The position numbers and the translations under genes were made by a program. This document shows, piece by piece, positions 34,501 through 47,000 of a stretch of DNA of 64,000 nucleotides (position 1 is its first letter; every line of letters starts with the position of its first letter). The notes below the pieces were generated by a model, which saw only the letters and a program-made list of their open reading frames with translations, was not told where the DNA came from and did not search any database. Source of the DNA: Antedon mediterranea (lineage: Eukaryota; Echinodermata; Crinoidea; Comatulida; Antedonidae); NCBI RefSeq assembly GCF_964355755.1, contig NC_092675.1, forward strand, positions 7,722,312 to 7,786,311. Reading direction: 5' to 3'.

Positions 34501-36900
34501 TATCCACCCATATACTGTACACTTGTCCGTTGTCACAAATCAATACAAATTTTCAACTGCCCTACACCATATTAGTAGACTCTATTGCAAATCATTTTTA
34601 TTATCGTCAGATTCAGATTATGATTAGATGATAACTTGTTTTGCAAAGTGAATTCTATAGATTTTACATTTAATTACTTTATAATAGATAAGATGATCCA
34701 CAGTACATCATTACATTCCTCCGTATGCTGTACTGTATAGATTGTATCAGTTATATTGTTTGAACTAAAAAAACAAAATAATTACTAAGTATAATTCCTA
34801 ACTACAGGAAATCATAAATGTATCTACATGTACGTTGCAACTAAAAAATGGTTATTAAACACAAACTGCTTATCTGTAAAATTATCTGGTTTTTCATTGA
34901 TCCAATATATTAAAGTATGTATTTACTGTGTGATGATTAAAATAGATCAGATAACTGAATGTTGCCATTCTTTGGTCTTTCCTTCAAGTTGCCAACCACA
35001 CTACTGTAGTTATGCTTAAATTTTACTTTATTTCATTCATAAAAAAAACAAACTTTTCATATATAGCCAATCACAGTTTTCTTTGTGCGGATGTTTAGTT
35101 TTGAAATGGATGAGCACTCAAATTACTCGTCAACATCAACACATAGCATGAGGCACTTATACACCTGACTATGGAGGTATTGTATTTCTAGCTAGAGTAC
35201 ATCCAATGATTATGGGTCGATAATCTTACTGACGACCAACCCTTCATCCTTATGTATAGCTGTATCAAGTTTGATGAGAATATAATTCTAAAAAGTTGAA
35301 CTACACATGTTATTAAATTCTAGCCTCATCAAAAATACTATTCATTTGATTGTTCTTTGATAGTATTATGGATACATGGAAATACATCTCTTTAATGTGA
35401 TAAGGCTTAAGATTAAGTAATTGATTGTTTAGGATTATAGAATTTAATCTCTGTAATTTTTTACCTATAAATAATAATCTGAACAAGGTTAGCCTTGTAC
35501 TGTACAGATTACAATAGAACATGATGAAAATAATGGATCATGTAATTGTAAACATACAGTATAATGACAGATAATTGTACTCAATATAATTTATTTGAAA
35601 TAATACATATATTATTATGCAAGGGACTTAAATTTAATAACTCTATGTTTATGTTAAATTGTATGCTCTCTGCATCATTTGAACATTATCATTTTCGCAA
35701 TATAAGTGAATAAATTATGAATCCACACAAATAACCTTACCAATTACAATACTCTGTATCTACTGTCATTGGTAGTACAGTACAACAAGTGCAAACCAGT
35801 ATACTGTATGAGGTGACTAAATTATAAATGATATACGAAAGATGAAACCATTTGATATTTGTCCTTGCATCCTACCTATACTGTAGCTACATTCAACAAA
35901 TTATGATTTAATATAATAGTAATATTATTATTGCATAAGAGACAATGCATCATATTGTTATCTCAATCTCATACAGTTGGTTTTGAGCAGTATACAAAGA
36001 TCATCTATAAAAAAATAAACGAATGTGCGATACTCGGGGTACAGCAAAAGAAGCTGTAATTACATCATAAGACGGGATACACACACATCAATAGCTACCA
36101 AATACGGCTATATGGTACCATCTTCAAAACGTCATATGGCTGCATCCGGTTTGAAATTAAAAAATCCGGCTCTACAGCTTTGAGGACATGTCCCTGTAGT
36201 ATATTCATGCCAAATCCCAGCTCAATACTACAACGAATAAGGGAGGAGTAGTACTTTATAAATCGCACTTTCTACTTAATTGTGTCCAGATTGAGGAGGA
36301 GGAGGAGGAGAAAATAAGTCCTAGACTCGGGTACCCCGTGTAATAATAACAATTGCTATACTGTAGTCCTTCTCTAGTGATATTTTATATTATAAAATGT
36401 ATTCCAGTAGTATTTAAGTCTCAACATAGGGGAATTACTTATCTTAAATTCTCTATGGTCTGAATTATACAATGTTATGTTAATACTGTGTGATGATAGA
36501 TATTGAATATCAATATCACAATATTTTTATAGGATAAATATTGTATGCATGACCACCAACAAAATTCATCTATTGTTGTTTACATTACAGCAATGTTTAA
36601 TAAATACTGTATATTAATTATTATTTAAAAACATCATGGCCATAGTCAGCATGAGACAGAATAGTCAGCATGAGACAGAATAGTCACCACCCACCCCAAT
36701 CCCCCCCACACAGGTCGTCGTATTTTGTATTAATAATTATATTTAAAGCATCTTTGCCTCGTCTGTTTTTAACCTTTTGCTACCGCCTGCTTTGTTCTAG
36801 CTGATGTGTGGATAGAGTGAGGTTTTGAATGGAGTGGTGTGTGAGTCAGTGGGGTCTGGGCTAAGGTAAATGTCTATGGATGGGTAGAGCTGAAGATTCT
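31570..36900. other. Intergenic, no gene recognised
   Basis: AT-rich. It contains an end fragment of the GCTCTGTCTACACTATCAAA MITE (32515-32550), a (GGA)n run at about 36292-36312 and a short tandem of gtcagcatgagacagaata at about 36648-36686. No exon with both splice context and recognisable protein was found. Confidence 0.4.
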
Positions 36901-37059
36901 CTTCTTGAATGCTAGTTGACCTGTTTTTGCCAATTGTATAGTGTAGGTAGGCCTGTGTCTATCAAAGATGTTGTTTCTCTCTGTTTGCTATCCATGTTGT
37001 GATCAGGCTTATTGTACTTTTGGTCACTAAGTGCAATTTTAGCTGGTGTGTGATCATTT

Positions 37060-37253
37060 AAGGGTGTGTGGCGCAGTGTGTTGGACGTTGGATTACTGAT
37101 CGTGAGGTTGTGGTTCGAATCCAACTCTTGCTGCATTGCACTTTACTTACCTTTGCCTCTCTCTACCCATGTGTATTAAATGGGTACCCAGTTTGGATCA
37201 AGACACAACTTTGCGCTGATTACTAGCTTTATATGATTGAAAATGTTCATCTG
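37060..37253 (+). mobile_element. tRNA-derived SINE, 3'-truncated
   Basis: The head tgtggcgcagtgtgttggac (A box) followed 30 bases on by ggttcgaatcc (B box, 37112-37122) is a polymerase III promoter of tRNA type. The body (ttacctttgcctctctctac, aaatgggtacccag, actttgcgctgattactagc) matches the reverse complement of 50455-50735. The copy ends where the Penelope-like fragment begins. Confidence 0.75.
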
Positions 37254-37320
37254 GTTTGTAGGTATAAGTATATTGGAAATATTCTTTTTTCCAAACCAAT
37301 AATTAGTAAAAACTAACCTT

Positions 37321-37356
37321 GACAGTTTCGCTGTCCTGATCGGACAGCTTCTTCAG
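37321..37356 (-). ncRNA. Hammerhead-ribozyme-like motif, copy 1 of 3
   Basis: Minus strand: CTGAAGA, one extra A, a stem GCTGTCC/GGACAGC closed by a 5-base loop, then GAAA and CTGTC. This matches the CUGANGA-stem II-GAAA-UH hammerhead order, with a minimal stem III (AC/GU) and weak stem I. The extra A before stem II is not canonical. Further copies are at 37508-37543 (-) and 38175-38210 (+). Hammerheads are known in Penelope-like elements. Activity is not shown. Confidence 0.4.
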
Positions 37357-37507
37357 AAATAATGACGATCTATCATCAAACAGACTGACCTCTAGAGGGC
37401 CTATTCTGTTTAATGACAGGGTCATACACGTGACTGAGTTGTTTGTAGGTATAAGTATACTGGAAATATTCTTTTTTCCAAACCAATAATTAGTAAAAAC
37501 TAACCTT

Positions 37508-37543
37508 GACAGTTTCGCTGTCCTGATCGGACAGCTTCTTCAG
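37508..37543 (-). ncRNA. Hammerhead-ribozyme-like motif, copy 2 of 3
   Basis: Identical to copy 1 and located at the same place within the second 187-bp tandem unit, directly 3' (minus sense) of the endonuclease remnant. Confidence 0.4.
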
Positions 37544-38174
37544 AAATAATGACGATCTATCATCAAACAGACTGACCTCTAGAGGGCCTATTCTGTTTAA
37601 TGACAGGGTCATACACGTGACTGAGTTGATGGGTGCCCTCGTCTCTGTAGATGATTTGGTTTCCTCGTCTGCGGATCCAGATGGCTTCTCTGATGCGTCG
37701 GTTGTTTGTATCTGGTTCCCTGTCGATAATTTTAGGTTGTGTCCAGTCTAATATGTGATTTAACTTGACGGCATGATCTGCTATAGCTGATTTGCTCAGT
37801 TCATTTTTTGATTCTCTATGTGATTGACGAGTGAAGTTCTTTCTCTGTTGGGTTATCTTTTCTGTTTCTTTTCTATGTTCTTTTAACCTTGTGCCAAAAA
37901 ACAACGACCCGTTTCTCCAATGTAGGTGTGATCACAATTAGAACATGAGATTTCGTAGACGCAATTAGCCACTTTCAATTTGTCAACTTGGTCTTTTGGG
38001 TGGACAAGTAGTTGGCGTAATTGAAAGTGGCTAATTGCGTCTACGAAATCTCATGTTCTAAAATCATCAACAGAGACGAGGGCACCCACCAACTCAGTCA
38101 CGTGTATGACCCTGTCATTAAACAGAATAGGCCCTCTAGAGGTCAGTCTGTTTGATGATAGATCGTCATTATTT

Positions 38175-38210
38175 CTGAAGAAGCTGTCCAATCAGGACAG
38201 CGAAACTGTC
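38175..38210 (+). ncRNA. Hammerhead-ribozyme-like motif, copy 3 of 3 (inverted copy)
   Basis: Same motif on the plus strand in the inverted part; one loop base differs (gtccaatcaggac), leaving the stem intact. Confidence 0.38.
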
Positions 38211-38393
38211 AAGGTTAGTTTTTACTAATTATTGGTTTGGAAAAAAGAATATTTCCAATATACTAGCTGTATAGTATTATGGGAGTATGTTTCCATACGT
38301 GTTTTGTCCAAAAAAATGACCTGTGTAATAATACAGTATTTACAGTGCTTTAGAGGTTTCACAACATTACAGTAGGTGCTTTATAAATCCAGG

Positions 38394-38416
38394 ATATTAT
38401 TATTATTATTATTATT
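38394..38416. repeat. (ATT)n microsatellite
   Basis: Seven to eight uninterrupted att units. Confidence 0.8.
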
Positions 38417-38419
38417 TAA

Positions 38420-40110
38420 ACGAAGTTTTTGATGACCATAATGTCAATCTTTGCTGAAGCTAAAGAAAACAGTATTACTTTAATAGTGTTAAGATGTGGA
38501 TTATAGTTTAGTTATCATATATTCGTTGTCACTATACAAACTTTGATCTCTCAACTGTTACTGATAAGTCATTGTTTACTGATTATATAAAAAGGAGATT
38601 GGTATCGTATGATAATACTTGGCGTCGTCTTGTTTAATTCAGTTCTTTTACATACATCTGATTATATTAAAAACATGGCAAAATGCAGCCTTTAGTAGTT
38701 AAATGTGACATTGTTATTTGACAGTGTTATACAAGGATGCCCAATAGTCTCGAAAGTAATATCGACTGTCTCTCTGTTTCATCATTTCAAGTACTGTTCA
38801 GAAAATATATTTGATCCTTTTGTTGAATCATATGGTACTTTATCACTGAAGATTAGAAAGTTTATTTCAACATCATTTCTTATCACCATCATCATTAAAA
38901 AAAATTTGTGTCACAATTTATTATGATTGAGATACAGTAAATCCATATTAAAATACCTTTGCCTAGGAGATGATATTTTGTCTGTGATATTTATCTCTAT
39001 GTTTGTTAGGATAACGTAAAAACTATAACGTTTAAATCACAGATAGGTACTGAAGGTTAATGAAAACTTAAATCATTAAATCTCGCATTCCAGTAATCTG
39101 GACCAGGATTCCAATTCTGGATCACTTTTTATAATTTACTGATTGTGGAGTCAGCCCTCGGCAGAGGTATTGTATGTACAGTAACCTCTGACTGCTCTTG
39201 TTTAAATATAACAATTGTGTACCTGTAGTGTCAGGGAGGGAAACTTCATGTGATGTTGGTTTTTGTTGACCGACGTAAAATTATTGGTAAGAAATGTGAG
39301 GGAGGAGAAGGAGTAAAACTATTGAGGTTGGTTTCCCCATTTCGTATCATCTTAAATGTTTCTTTTACATAATTTAAACATGTTTTAAATCAGTCAGTTC
39401 AGTTCATGAATTAATGAATAATGAAAGGAATTCTTAATGTACAGTGCAGTATGTCTTTCTTAATTGAAATGGGTGTGCTACTATAGGGTAGGAACACCAC
39501 AACATCAGCACATTCAACATAAACTTTTACTACGACTCCTCCCTCACACTTCTTACTGTACCAATAGTTTTGTGTTAATCAAAAACAAAATATACAATCA
39601 CTATAATCAATACTACATGAACATTATTTTTAGGCAAGTTTTGCAGTAAAGCCCAGAGTATCTTCTACTTTAGATATTTTTCTAGTTTTTAATTGAACAT
39701 TGTTTTGTCTTGTTTGCAAATGCAAGGCTATTTTAACTCACAAGCAATTACGTTAATTTTTGTATATTCTACAAACTATCGCTATTTACTAAAATGTTCC
39801 TTCAAACGAGCGATACTCTATCAATTTGTTTATAATTAGGCTACGTCTGAATTAACGTTCTTTCATGCTTATTACAATATAGCGTGCATTCCGGTTGCCA
39901 TGGTAGCCACTTGTAGTCGTCTTGGTATGTTGATTACAATAACTTGGCAATCTGCAAATACCGCTTGTACCAAATGAAGAAATCATAAGGACTAGTAATC
40001 AATCTATGTAACCTGACCAAACAAATTCATGTAATGAACCTTCGCTTTATTATATAATAAAACCTTCAGTAAATTATAATTTTAAAGTACAACTTTGCTT
40101 CTGTTGATAT
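38420..40110. other. Intergenic, no gene recognised
   Basis: AT-rich sequence without a supported exon, RNA gene or identified repeat. Confidence 0.4.
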
Positions 40111-40114
40111 CACA

Positions 40115-40440
40115 TATTTGTTTGTTTGTTTGTTTGTTTTATCTTTATACTGGGTGACCTCTTCAGTCAAAGACTGATCTCCCAGAGGGCCCAGTTGGTG
40201 ATCAGTGGCTGTGATGTACTACTACACCGGGGTAACCCCCTACTCGTCTTGAAAGATGTACTAGGTTCTTTAAAGTGCACACGAGCAAGTTGTGTACACT
40301 GGACCTACGGTTTATAGTCCTTATCCGAGAAGACTCGTTCTACCACCAGAACCATGGAGTGAGTGAGCCTCGAACCCCTGCCGATGTTTATGGCTACGTG
40401 ATTACGGTTCCACTGTCTTAACCGCTCGGCCACTCACTCA
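40115..40440 (-). mobile_element. Full-length tRNA-derived SINE with (ACAA)n tail
   Basis: On the minus strand the head tgagtgagtggccgagcggt taag is a class II (Ser/Leu-like) A box (40418-40432), and ggttcgaggct at 40366-40376 is the B box. The body contains ggataaggactataaaccgt and gtgcactttaaagaacc, which resembles the conserved central domain of widespread metazoan SINEs (Nin-type; from memory). The 3' end is (ACAA)n. Full length is about 325 bp. Confidence 0.8.
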
Positions 40441-40444
40441 CCAA

Positions 40445-43400
40445 AAAACATAACATAATGTTTATAAATAACTATAAATTCACTGAGGACTAATCTATAT
40501 AGAAATGAAGACAACTGTTCTTTACTAAAATACAAACTATTTTAAATTTCAAACTAGAACTACAATTTGTTTTATGAAGTTAATTAACACTTTTTTGTTG
40601 TTGCTAATAATAGTAATTACATGCATGTTGTCCAATAGTCTCTACACTAATTGACTGCCTCTCTTGTTTCATTGTCTGATTCACCACGTCTATACCACGT
40701 GTAAAACTGCTGCAACATTTTAAGAATACTATATTTTGCTTTTTTCATACAGCTGTGTAAAGTAAGTTTATAGATTTGAGAACAGGGTAAAAAGTTGATA
40801 AACATTGGTCCGCAGGGAATGAGAAAACATTTTTAACCCTCTGTGATCAGAGAATTTGATTACTTAAAAAAATATTCCATGCTCGAATATACTGTAATCC
40901 CAACCTCAAATTCATGTTTGCTTTTACTCAGACATGATGCGATATTAAATTCAGTATCTATAGCAATAAAGATCAACTTAGCTTTGGCTAGCTTCAAGGT
41001 CGATTTCGGAATTCAAGAATTCTCCTATCGTTTTTAAAGTTTGTGCTGTTTTCACGAAGGTACGAAAAGAAATTATGATGGTAATACGCGAGATTGGTTC
41101 GACAAGAGGGCGCTGTATTGGAGGTGAACTACTGTAAAATTCTTCTTTTTGTAATTGTTTTTGTTCGTGGAAAAGGGCTACTGTCGGGTTTATCCATAAG
41201 CGGCACTTACAGACTACCATTGCACCAACACCATTTCTGGTTTACTGTATGTATTTGAGTAAATAGTCACACAACCCTCTGGTAATGTTCTACAAATGTC
41301 TTAACCAGGCCCGTTGAACTATTACGATGGATCAGTAGGTATACTTGTGTTAACTCTGCCTACTGGACATTCTTTAGGCTTCATTACTTTTCAATGTAAT
41401 TTCTCTACTGTACAGTGTAATACTGTAACTTACTTATTTCCAACATCCTACAGGTACAACAATCTAGATTTCCTAATATACTGTAAATATTATAACGCTT
41501 TCCCCAATTTCCTTTTTGAGGATCAATAAAAGTTATCTTATCTTACAACTAAATGTTGTTTTGGGGAAAAAATTCACTACAAGTGCAGGGATACAGTATT
41601 ATTTTAATAGATATTGGCAAGCATACACCACCTTAAGATCAGTTACTTAATTTTGTTAGATAATTATGTTAAAAAATGCAATTACTAGGTTTAGATAATA
41701 TAATGTCATCTCAATCTCAGTTTTTTAGATTTACTCATGTAGTAATTGACTATCACATTTCTGTGATGTATAGATTTGTGAAATTTATATGAAATTTGCT
41801 GTCCTTCGTAATCACAATATCTAATTTAAATCCTACTGAGTGGAATGAATGTTCTGTTCTTAGATAATAAAGTTATCCAATTTTCTTAATACATCACTAC
41901 TGTACTTTTTGAATTTCAATTTAGTTTTAGAGTCTATAATTTGTAATATATTGATTGTACTGTTTTGCAAGATGTTTTATCTTCTGATAGGACATATAGC
42001 TGTTGGTTCTCTTCAAGAAGAGTCTATGGAATACTAGTCTCCATGTGGGTTCATAGCGGGCATAACCCGAATTTGCACAGTTTTCATCCTGAGGACTATT
42101 ATAATTGCTTTATGATCTTTTAAGTTTTAATATATAAATAAATTAAATAAATGTGAATGATAACAAATAATTGGAAGTAGGCCTACTTTTCTCTGTTTAA
42201 AAGCATTGTCATATTATTTTTTTTTAAATAATTGAATTATTGATATTTAAATGAGAATTTGCTCTCAAATCCTTACATGTACAGTATAATTTAATAAAAC
42301 ATCTTGATAACAATTTTAAATTATTTTTGTCTGTATTTTGTTTAAAAGCATATGTTTGTCATTTATTAAAATAATGTTCTGCATTGTATATTCACTTATA
42401 AAAGGTTCTTTGACATTTGATAAACTCTTATTTTCATAATGAAAAGTATGTTTGAAAAATAAAAAAATCATAAAAAAGGATCTTTGTTGGCATTAAAAAT
42501 TTTATTGCAAAGACAAAATTTACTGTACAATTTAAACTCGACTGATATGCAGTGTTAATATCGCATAACTAGATATACACAGTGCTTATTAATTACTTAT
42601 GCACGTTGGCCAGTTTTTGTATTTCACTTAATTATCTGTACAGGTCTTGTTTTATTTTGTGTGATTGATGTTTACTATACACACGCATAAGGATGGTCAC
42701 TACGTTTAATACTACTTTTGCTTGATTCAACGGAACACTTTTTTTTTTCAATTTTTTATGGCGCTATAAAAGATATGACTGTTCACAGGCAGTAATAGTA
42801 TATAGATGACTTTATTCATTTGACCTTAAGGCTTCTGTAATTTAACTGAAATGTGTATTTTATAATAATGCATTTGTAAACTATACTGTAGGGTTATTAA
42901 CTGTCTTCATCAGGTTTAATTTATATTTTACTCCGAAACATACTACGTAGCAATATGAATTTATTAGATTTTTTTCATATTTTGTATTTATGAGGATATT
43001 ATTACAATTTAATGGACTTCGGTATTGATTTAATATTCGTCCTCAATAAAAAAAAGATAATGCAATTAAAAATTACAATATAGTAAACAAAACAAAACCA
43101 CAACAAAAAAAATTATTTAAAAAAATATAGAAATTTATTAATTAAATAAAATAAAATAAATGTGACCAATTAGTTTTTAATGTTTTAGTATTATATGATT
43201 TATAATAAACTACTGTGGTGTGCAACATAAATAAAACCGAATTTTTTTATATAAACTTGATAAAATGTGTTTATCTACAGTATCTGTTTTCAAAGTGTTA
43301 ATGGTTACTGTTGTTATGGTAATAACAAAAGAAGTACTGTATAGATTCATGAACCCTAGTATGTCTGTACTATAAAGCACTACTGACTACCAAATCCACC

Positions 43401-45370
43401 AAAATCACTGATTTGAACGTTTTAAAAAAAAAACAATTTTAAGGCAAAGTACAGTAGTTTTAATAGCAGAAGAAACAATTAAGGCACATAAAAAACTAAA
43501 AATACACTAATTAAAAGTGTTTTCATCATAAAAAGTATCATTTCCAAATCTAAACAACATATTGTTGATGTTTTACATCACATTTTACATCCAATTACTG
43601 ACAACAACATCTAAATTAATGCATTGCTGACATTTACAATTCTTTTGTTTATTTTTTTACAACATTCAGTTTTCACTGTTTCACAATATCGGTTTTTATT
43701 ATGTTTTTCATTGTAAATATTTTATGAATGCATTACAATTTTATTAGGAAAGTTATTAAAATCTACTGTAGTAATAATAATCTGCAATTTTATTAGTTCA
43801 CATAAATATATTTATTCTTTGACAGCAAATACATGTTTATGTTAATTCGAGTATCTTGCTTTTGGAAATATATTTATATTAAAAGTATATTTAATTTTGA
43901 ATTGTTTTTTTTTTCTGGTGGAATTCTAGCCTTAAAGCCCCCTGGGCTTATTTAAATTTCTCCAGCATAAGTGCACTCTACTTTAAAAAAAAACCTCTTA
44001 TGTTATTATTACATATGATTTCATCTTATGAAAATAAAATTGAATTGAAAAAAAAAGTTAAATTCTCCCTTCCCTGAGAAAAATGCCATTTGTCAGATTG
44101 TCACAAACTTTGGACATTTTTATCAACTATACATTCGTACAGTTAGTTCTAAACATCTATTATTATTTTTTAAAAAGCTATTTAGATTAGAATTTAATCT
44201 CTTAAATTTACCACTGCAGTGCAGTTATAAATATAGCATATCTGCTATAGATTAGTATAAACAGTAACACTGTCAATAAAACAAGAGCTGCAATCATTGG
44301 TTTTGTCACAACAGTAAAACAAAATCAATGGTCTTTACTTCAATAATAATAATATTAATTGGTATTCTTATATTGTAGCACCTAATACGATGTTTCTAAG
44401 CAATTTACACACAAAATGATCTTTAACATATCCTAAGATAACCAAAAAACAAAGAAGAAAAGCCACAGAGGAACCACACTGATCCATTCTCCAGCAGATC
44501 ATCCTATTTGCTGCTTTTACGATTTTCCAATACACTGTACAGTATGTTAAATTGTACCTGTTTTTATATGAGCAATGATGTTCCGATCAATAAAGACAAT
44601 TTGAATTTTAATTATCAACAAACAAACAAGACAATAGCCGTGTACAAATTAGGAATATTTAATTTTCCTTCCATCTATTTGGTATCCTTGCAATTATCAT
44701 TAGGATTCTACTGAAAACAATTGCTTGTTTAAAATATTGATTGTTTTTATCTTTGGCCTTGAATCATATCACATGCTGGCCATTTTTTCTCCGATTTTAA
44801 AGATTGAAGTTATTATTTTAGACTGTCAGATTTTTGTAGAAGATTGTTGTTCTGCAACCCACCTAAAAATAGACTACACTGTCTGTAACTGCTCTGCCCC
44901 ACAGGCCAAAATCTGATCATTGTATTTGCATGGCCCACACATTGACATTCAATAGAGAATTGGCAAATAATTATAAATATTAATGAAGATTTTGTATTTG
45001 TTTAAATAGAAATAATATTTTCATCCGTTCATTCAACTCTTCAATTGTGTACTAGGAAAGGCAATTGCATCCAACCTTCATTGCATTACTACATATGACT
45101 GTGTTGGGTTGTTTATTCAGTCTTATATTAATACTGTATTACGAATTCAATGGTCAAGTTACACTGTGTTTTATTAGCTGTGTTATCATTTTAAGGGGAA
45201 ATATTAAATTTCCTAGACTTAAATTAATGCCACAAGCTTCGTAAATATTTCATGATAACTTTCTTTTAAAGTTCGTCCTTTTATAAAACTGTAAAAAAGA
45301 GAACAAACTATAAAAGTGTATTTGTTATATTTCAGAAGTCATACAGTGCAATAAACATTTAATGTAAAAA
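40445..45370. other. Intergenic, no gene recognised
   Basis: AT-rich. Frames of 60-80 codons here show no motif, conserved context or splice logic. Confidence 0.4.
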
Positions 45371-45547
45371 AAAGGGTAGTAACAAAGTGCAAGGCAGCGA
45401 GGCACGCGAGGCAGGGAAGGCATGCGAGGCAAGTCAGAAATTTATGCGAGGCATTGTTTTACCATCATCAAAAAATGCGAGGCATCATTTTATCATTTTT
45501 CAAAATTGCAAGGCAGGAAATCACCGAAATTGAAGTAGCCTGCCTAG

Positions 45548-46397
45548 GCCTAGGCCCGCTAGGCTAGTTTCCTTTTGCACCTGCCTTGTATTTTAACCAA
45601 CTTTATCCTGAATACCACAGCTTAGAATTAGTAGGCCTACTTTAATGAAGAAAAATCACATAAAAGTAACAATAAATCCATTAAATTGGTGATTTTACAG
45701 ACGTTGTTTTTCTCGCATTTCGCACATTCAATGTTCAATATTTTGGTTTCTATGGAACGCCAAAAGAGCAAAATTAATTAGAGGGCTAAAAACTCTGTGG
45801 AATCCATTTATATTTAACGCATTATTTGGTGAAAATCAAGTACAATTTCAATAGATTTTGTCACTGTCAGTAAGGAAAAATGTTACTGTTGATAATGTAC
45901 ACGGTTTCGTTAACCTTTTAAAGAATAAAATAGAAAAATTCATCATAAATATCCTTAGTAGGATGTCCTAGGTGGTCTAGAATGGGGAGTGATGTTGATT
46001 TAGGATCGATTATTATTCTTTGAAAACAGAACAGTATCAGCAGTAACATATTACAGCATTTTTATTGACAAATTAACAAATATATTGAAATAAAACGTGT
46101 TTTTCACCAATAAATGCACGAGAAATTGACGCATTCCACTGAGTTTTAGTCCTCTATTATCGTTGCTCTTTTGGCGCTCCATAGAAACAAAAATATTGAA
46201 CATTGAATAAGTGAAATTCGCGAACAGTGTGCGAGAAACACGCCTGTAAAATCATTAATTTAAGGATTTATTTGTTACTTTTTATGTGATTCTTTCATTA
46301 AAGTACTCATGAGGTATACTTCTAAGGTGTGGTATTCACACGATAAAGTTAGTTATCAAATTTGGAGTAAAAATACAAGCGAAGGAAACTAGCGCCA
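45548..46397. mobile_element. Nested foldback element, ~850 bp
   Basis: About 260 bases at each end are inverted copies of each other. Examples on the left are gctagtttccttttgc, aataccacagcttagaa, attcaatgttcaatattttg and ctatggaacgccaaaagagc; each is matched on the right in reverse order (aggaaactagc, gtggtattc, aatattgaacattgaat, gctcttttggcgctccatag). It lies inside the 2.07-kb TIR element. Confidence 0.75.
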
Positions 46398-46599
46398 GGT
46401 TTATTAGTACGTACATGGACAACAATAAATAAAAATCGTTCGTAATATACCTAGCTTACTAAAACAGGAATAGTGTATCATTATTAAATATTACACCGAC
46501 TATTATTATATCAAAATTGATTAAATTATTTTCTACATAGGCCTCTTATCTAGGTTAGGGCTAAGCATATTAGCTAAAGTTTAATTTTAGGCCTAGTAT

Positions 46600-47000
46600 T
46601 ACAATTGTCGGACGTAAGTCTTTTTTCACACGCGCTCCAGAATTCTGTCGCAATTTTTTTCTTTGCGGCATGTTATTGGATCGCCATATCGGTTACCTTT
46701 ATTCACCGCCAGTTATTGAACTTGTCCTGGCAATCGCTGTTCACCTTATTTGCGAGAGAGGTACACGTGTTGTTCCTAGAGAATGGAATACCAAAAATGT
46801 CTTTGGCACGCCGCTCAGAGAGAAGTCTGTGCGTTGCTGCTGCTGAAACCACGTGCTATAGGAGGAGGGGAATGCACCACAATCCTCTGAGCTGAGGGAT
46901 GAATCATTCCGCTACCTGCTAACTAGTAAAGAGGGATTTTCCATCTCTCGGGTCTACCGGATCTAGGCGCAGGGGTGTGACAAAATATTATTTTCACTCT
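46600..47000 (+). other. GC-richer unique segment with a 96-codon open frame, inside the TIR element
   Basis: Composition differs from the rest of the element and the frame 46605-46895 (starting at TTG) contains no motif I know. It could be captured host sequence or chance; no function is assigned. Confidence 0.2.

Larger units (their letters stand above)
37254..38265 (-). mobile_element. Penelope-like element fragment with inverted partial copy (dead)
   Basis: A 187-bp segment is repeated in tandem (37254-37440 and 37441-37627), and part of it returns inverted at about 38090-38262, with the fold centre near 37990. On the minus strand at 37563-37904 is a coding remnant with FFGTRLKEHRKETEKITQQR, DHAVKLNHILDW, REAIWIRRRGNQ and RDEGTHQLSHVYDPVI. 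This is the C-terminal GIY-YIG endonuclease region typical of Penelope-like retroelements. Just upstream, in another frame, is ISCSNCDHTYIGETGR, the GIY-YIG core, so a frameshift near 37900 separates them. The reverse transcriptase is absent. Partial tandem and inverted copies are usual for Penelope insertions. Confidence 0.85.

Noticed and set aside
36912-37136. 74-codon minus-strand frame
   Set aside because: It overlaps the tRNA-derived SINE head and its flank.
40126-40317. 63-codon frame
   Set aside because: Antisense to the SINE at 40115-40440.
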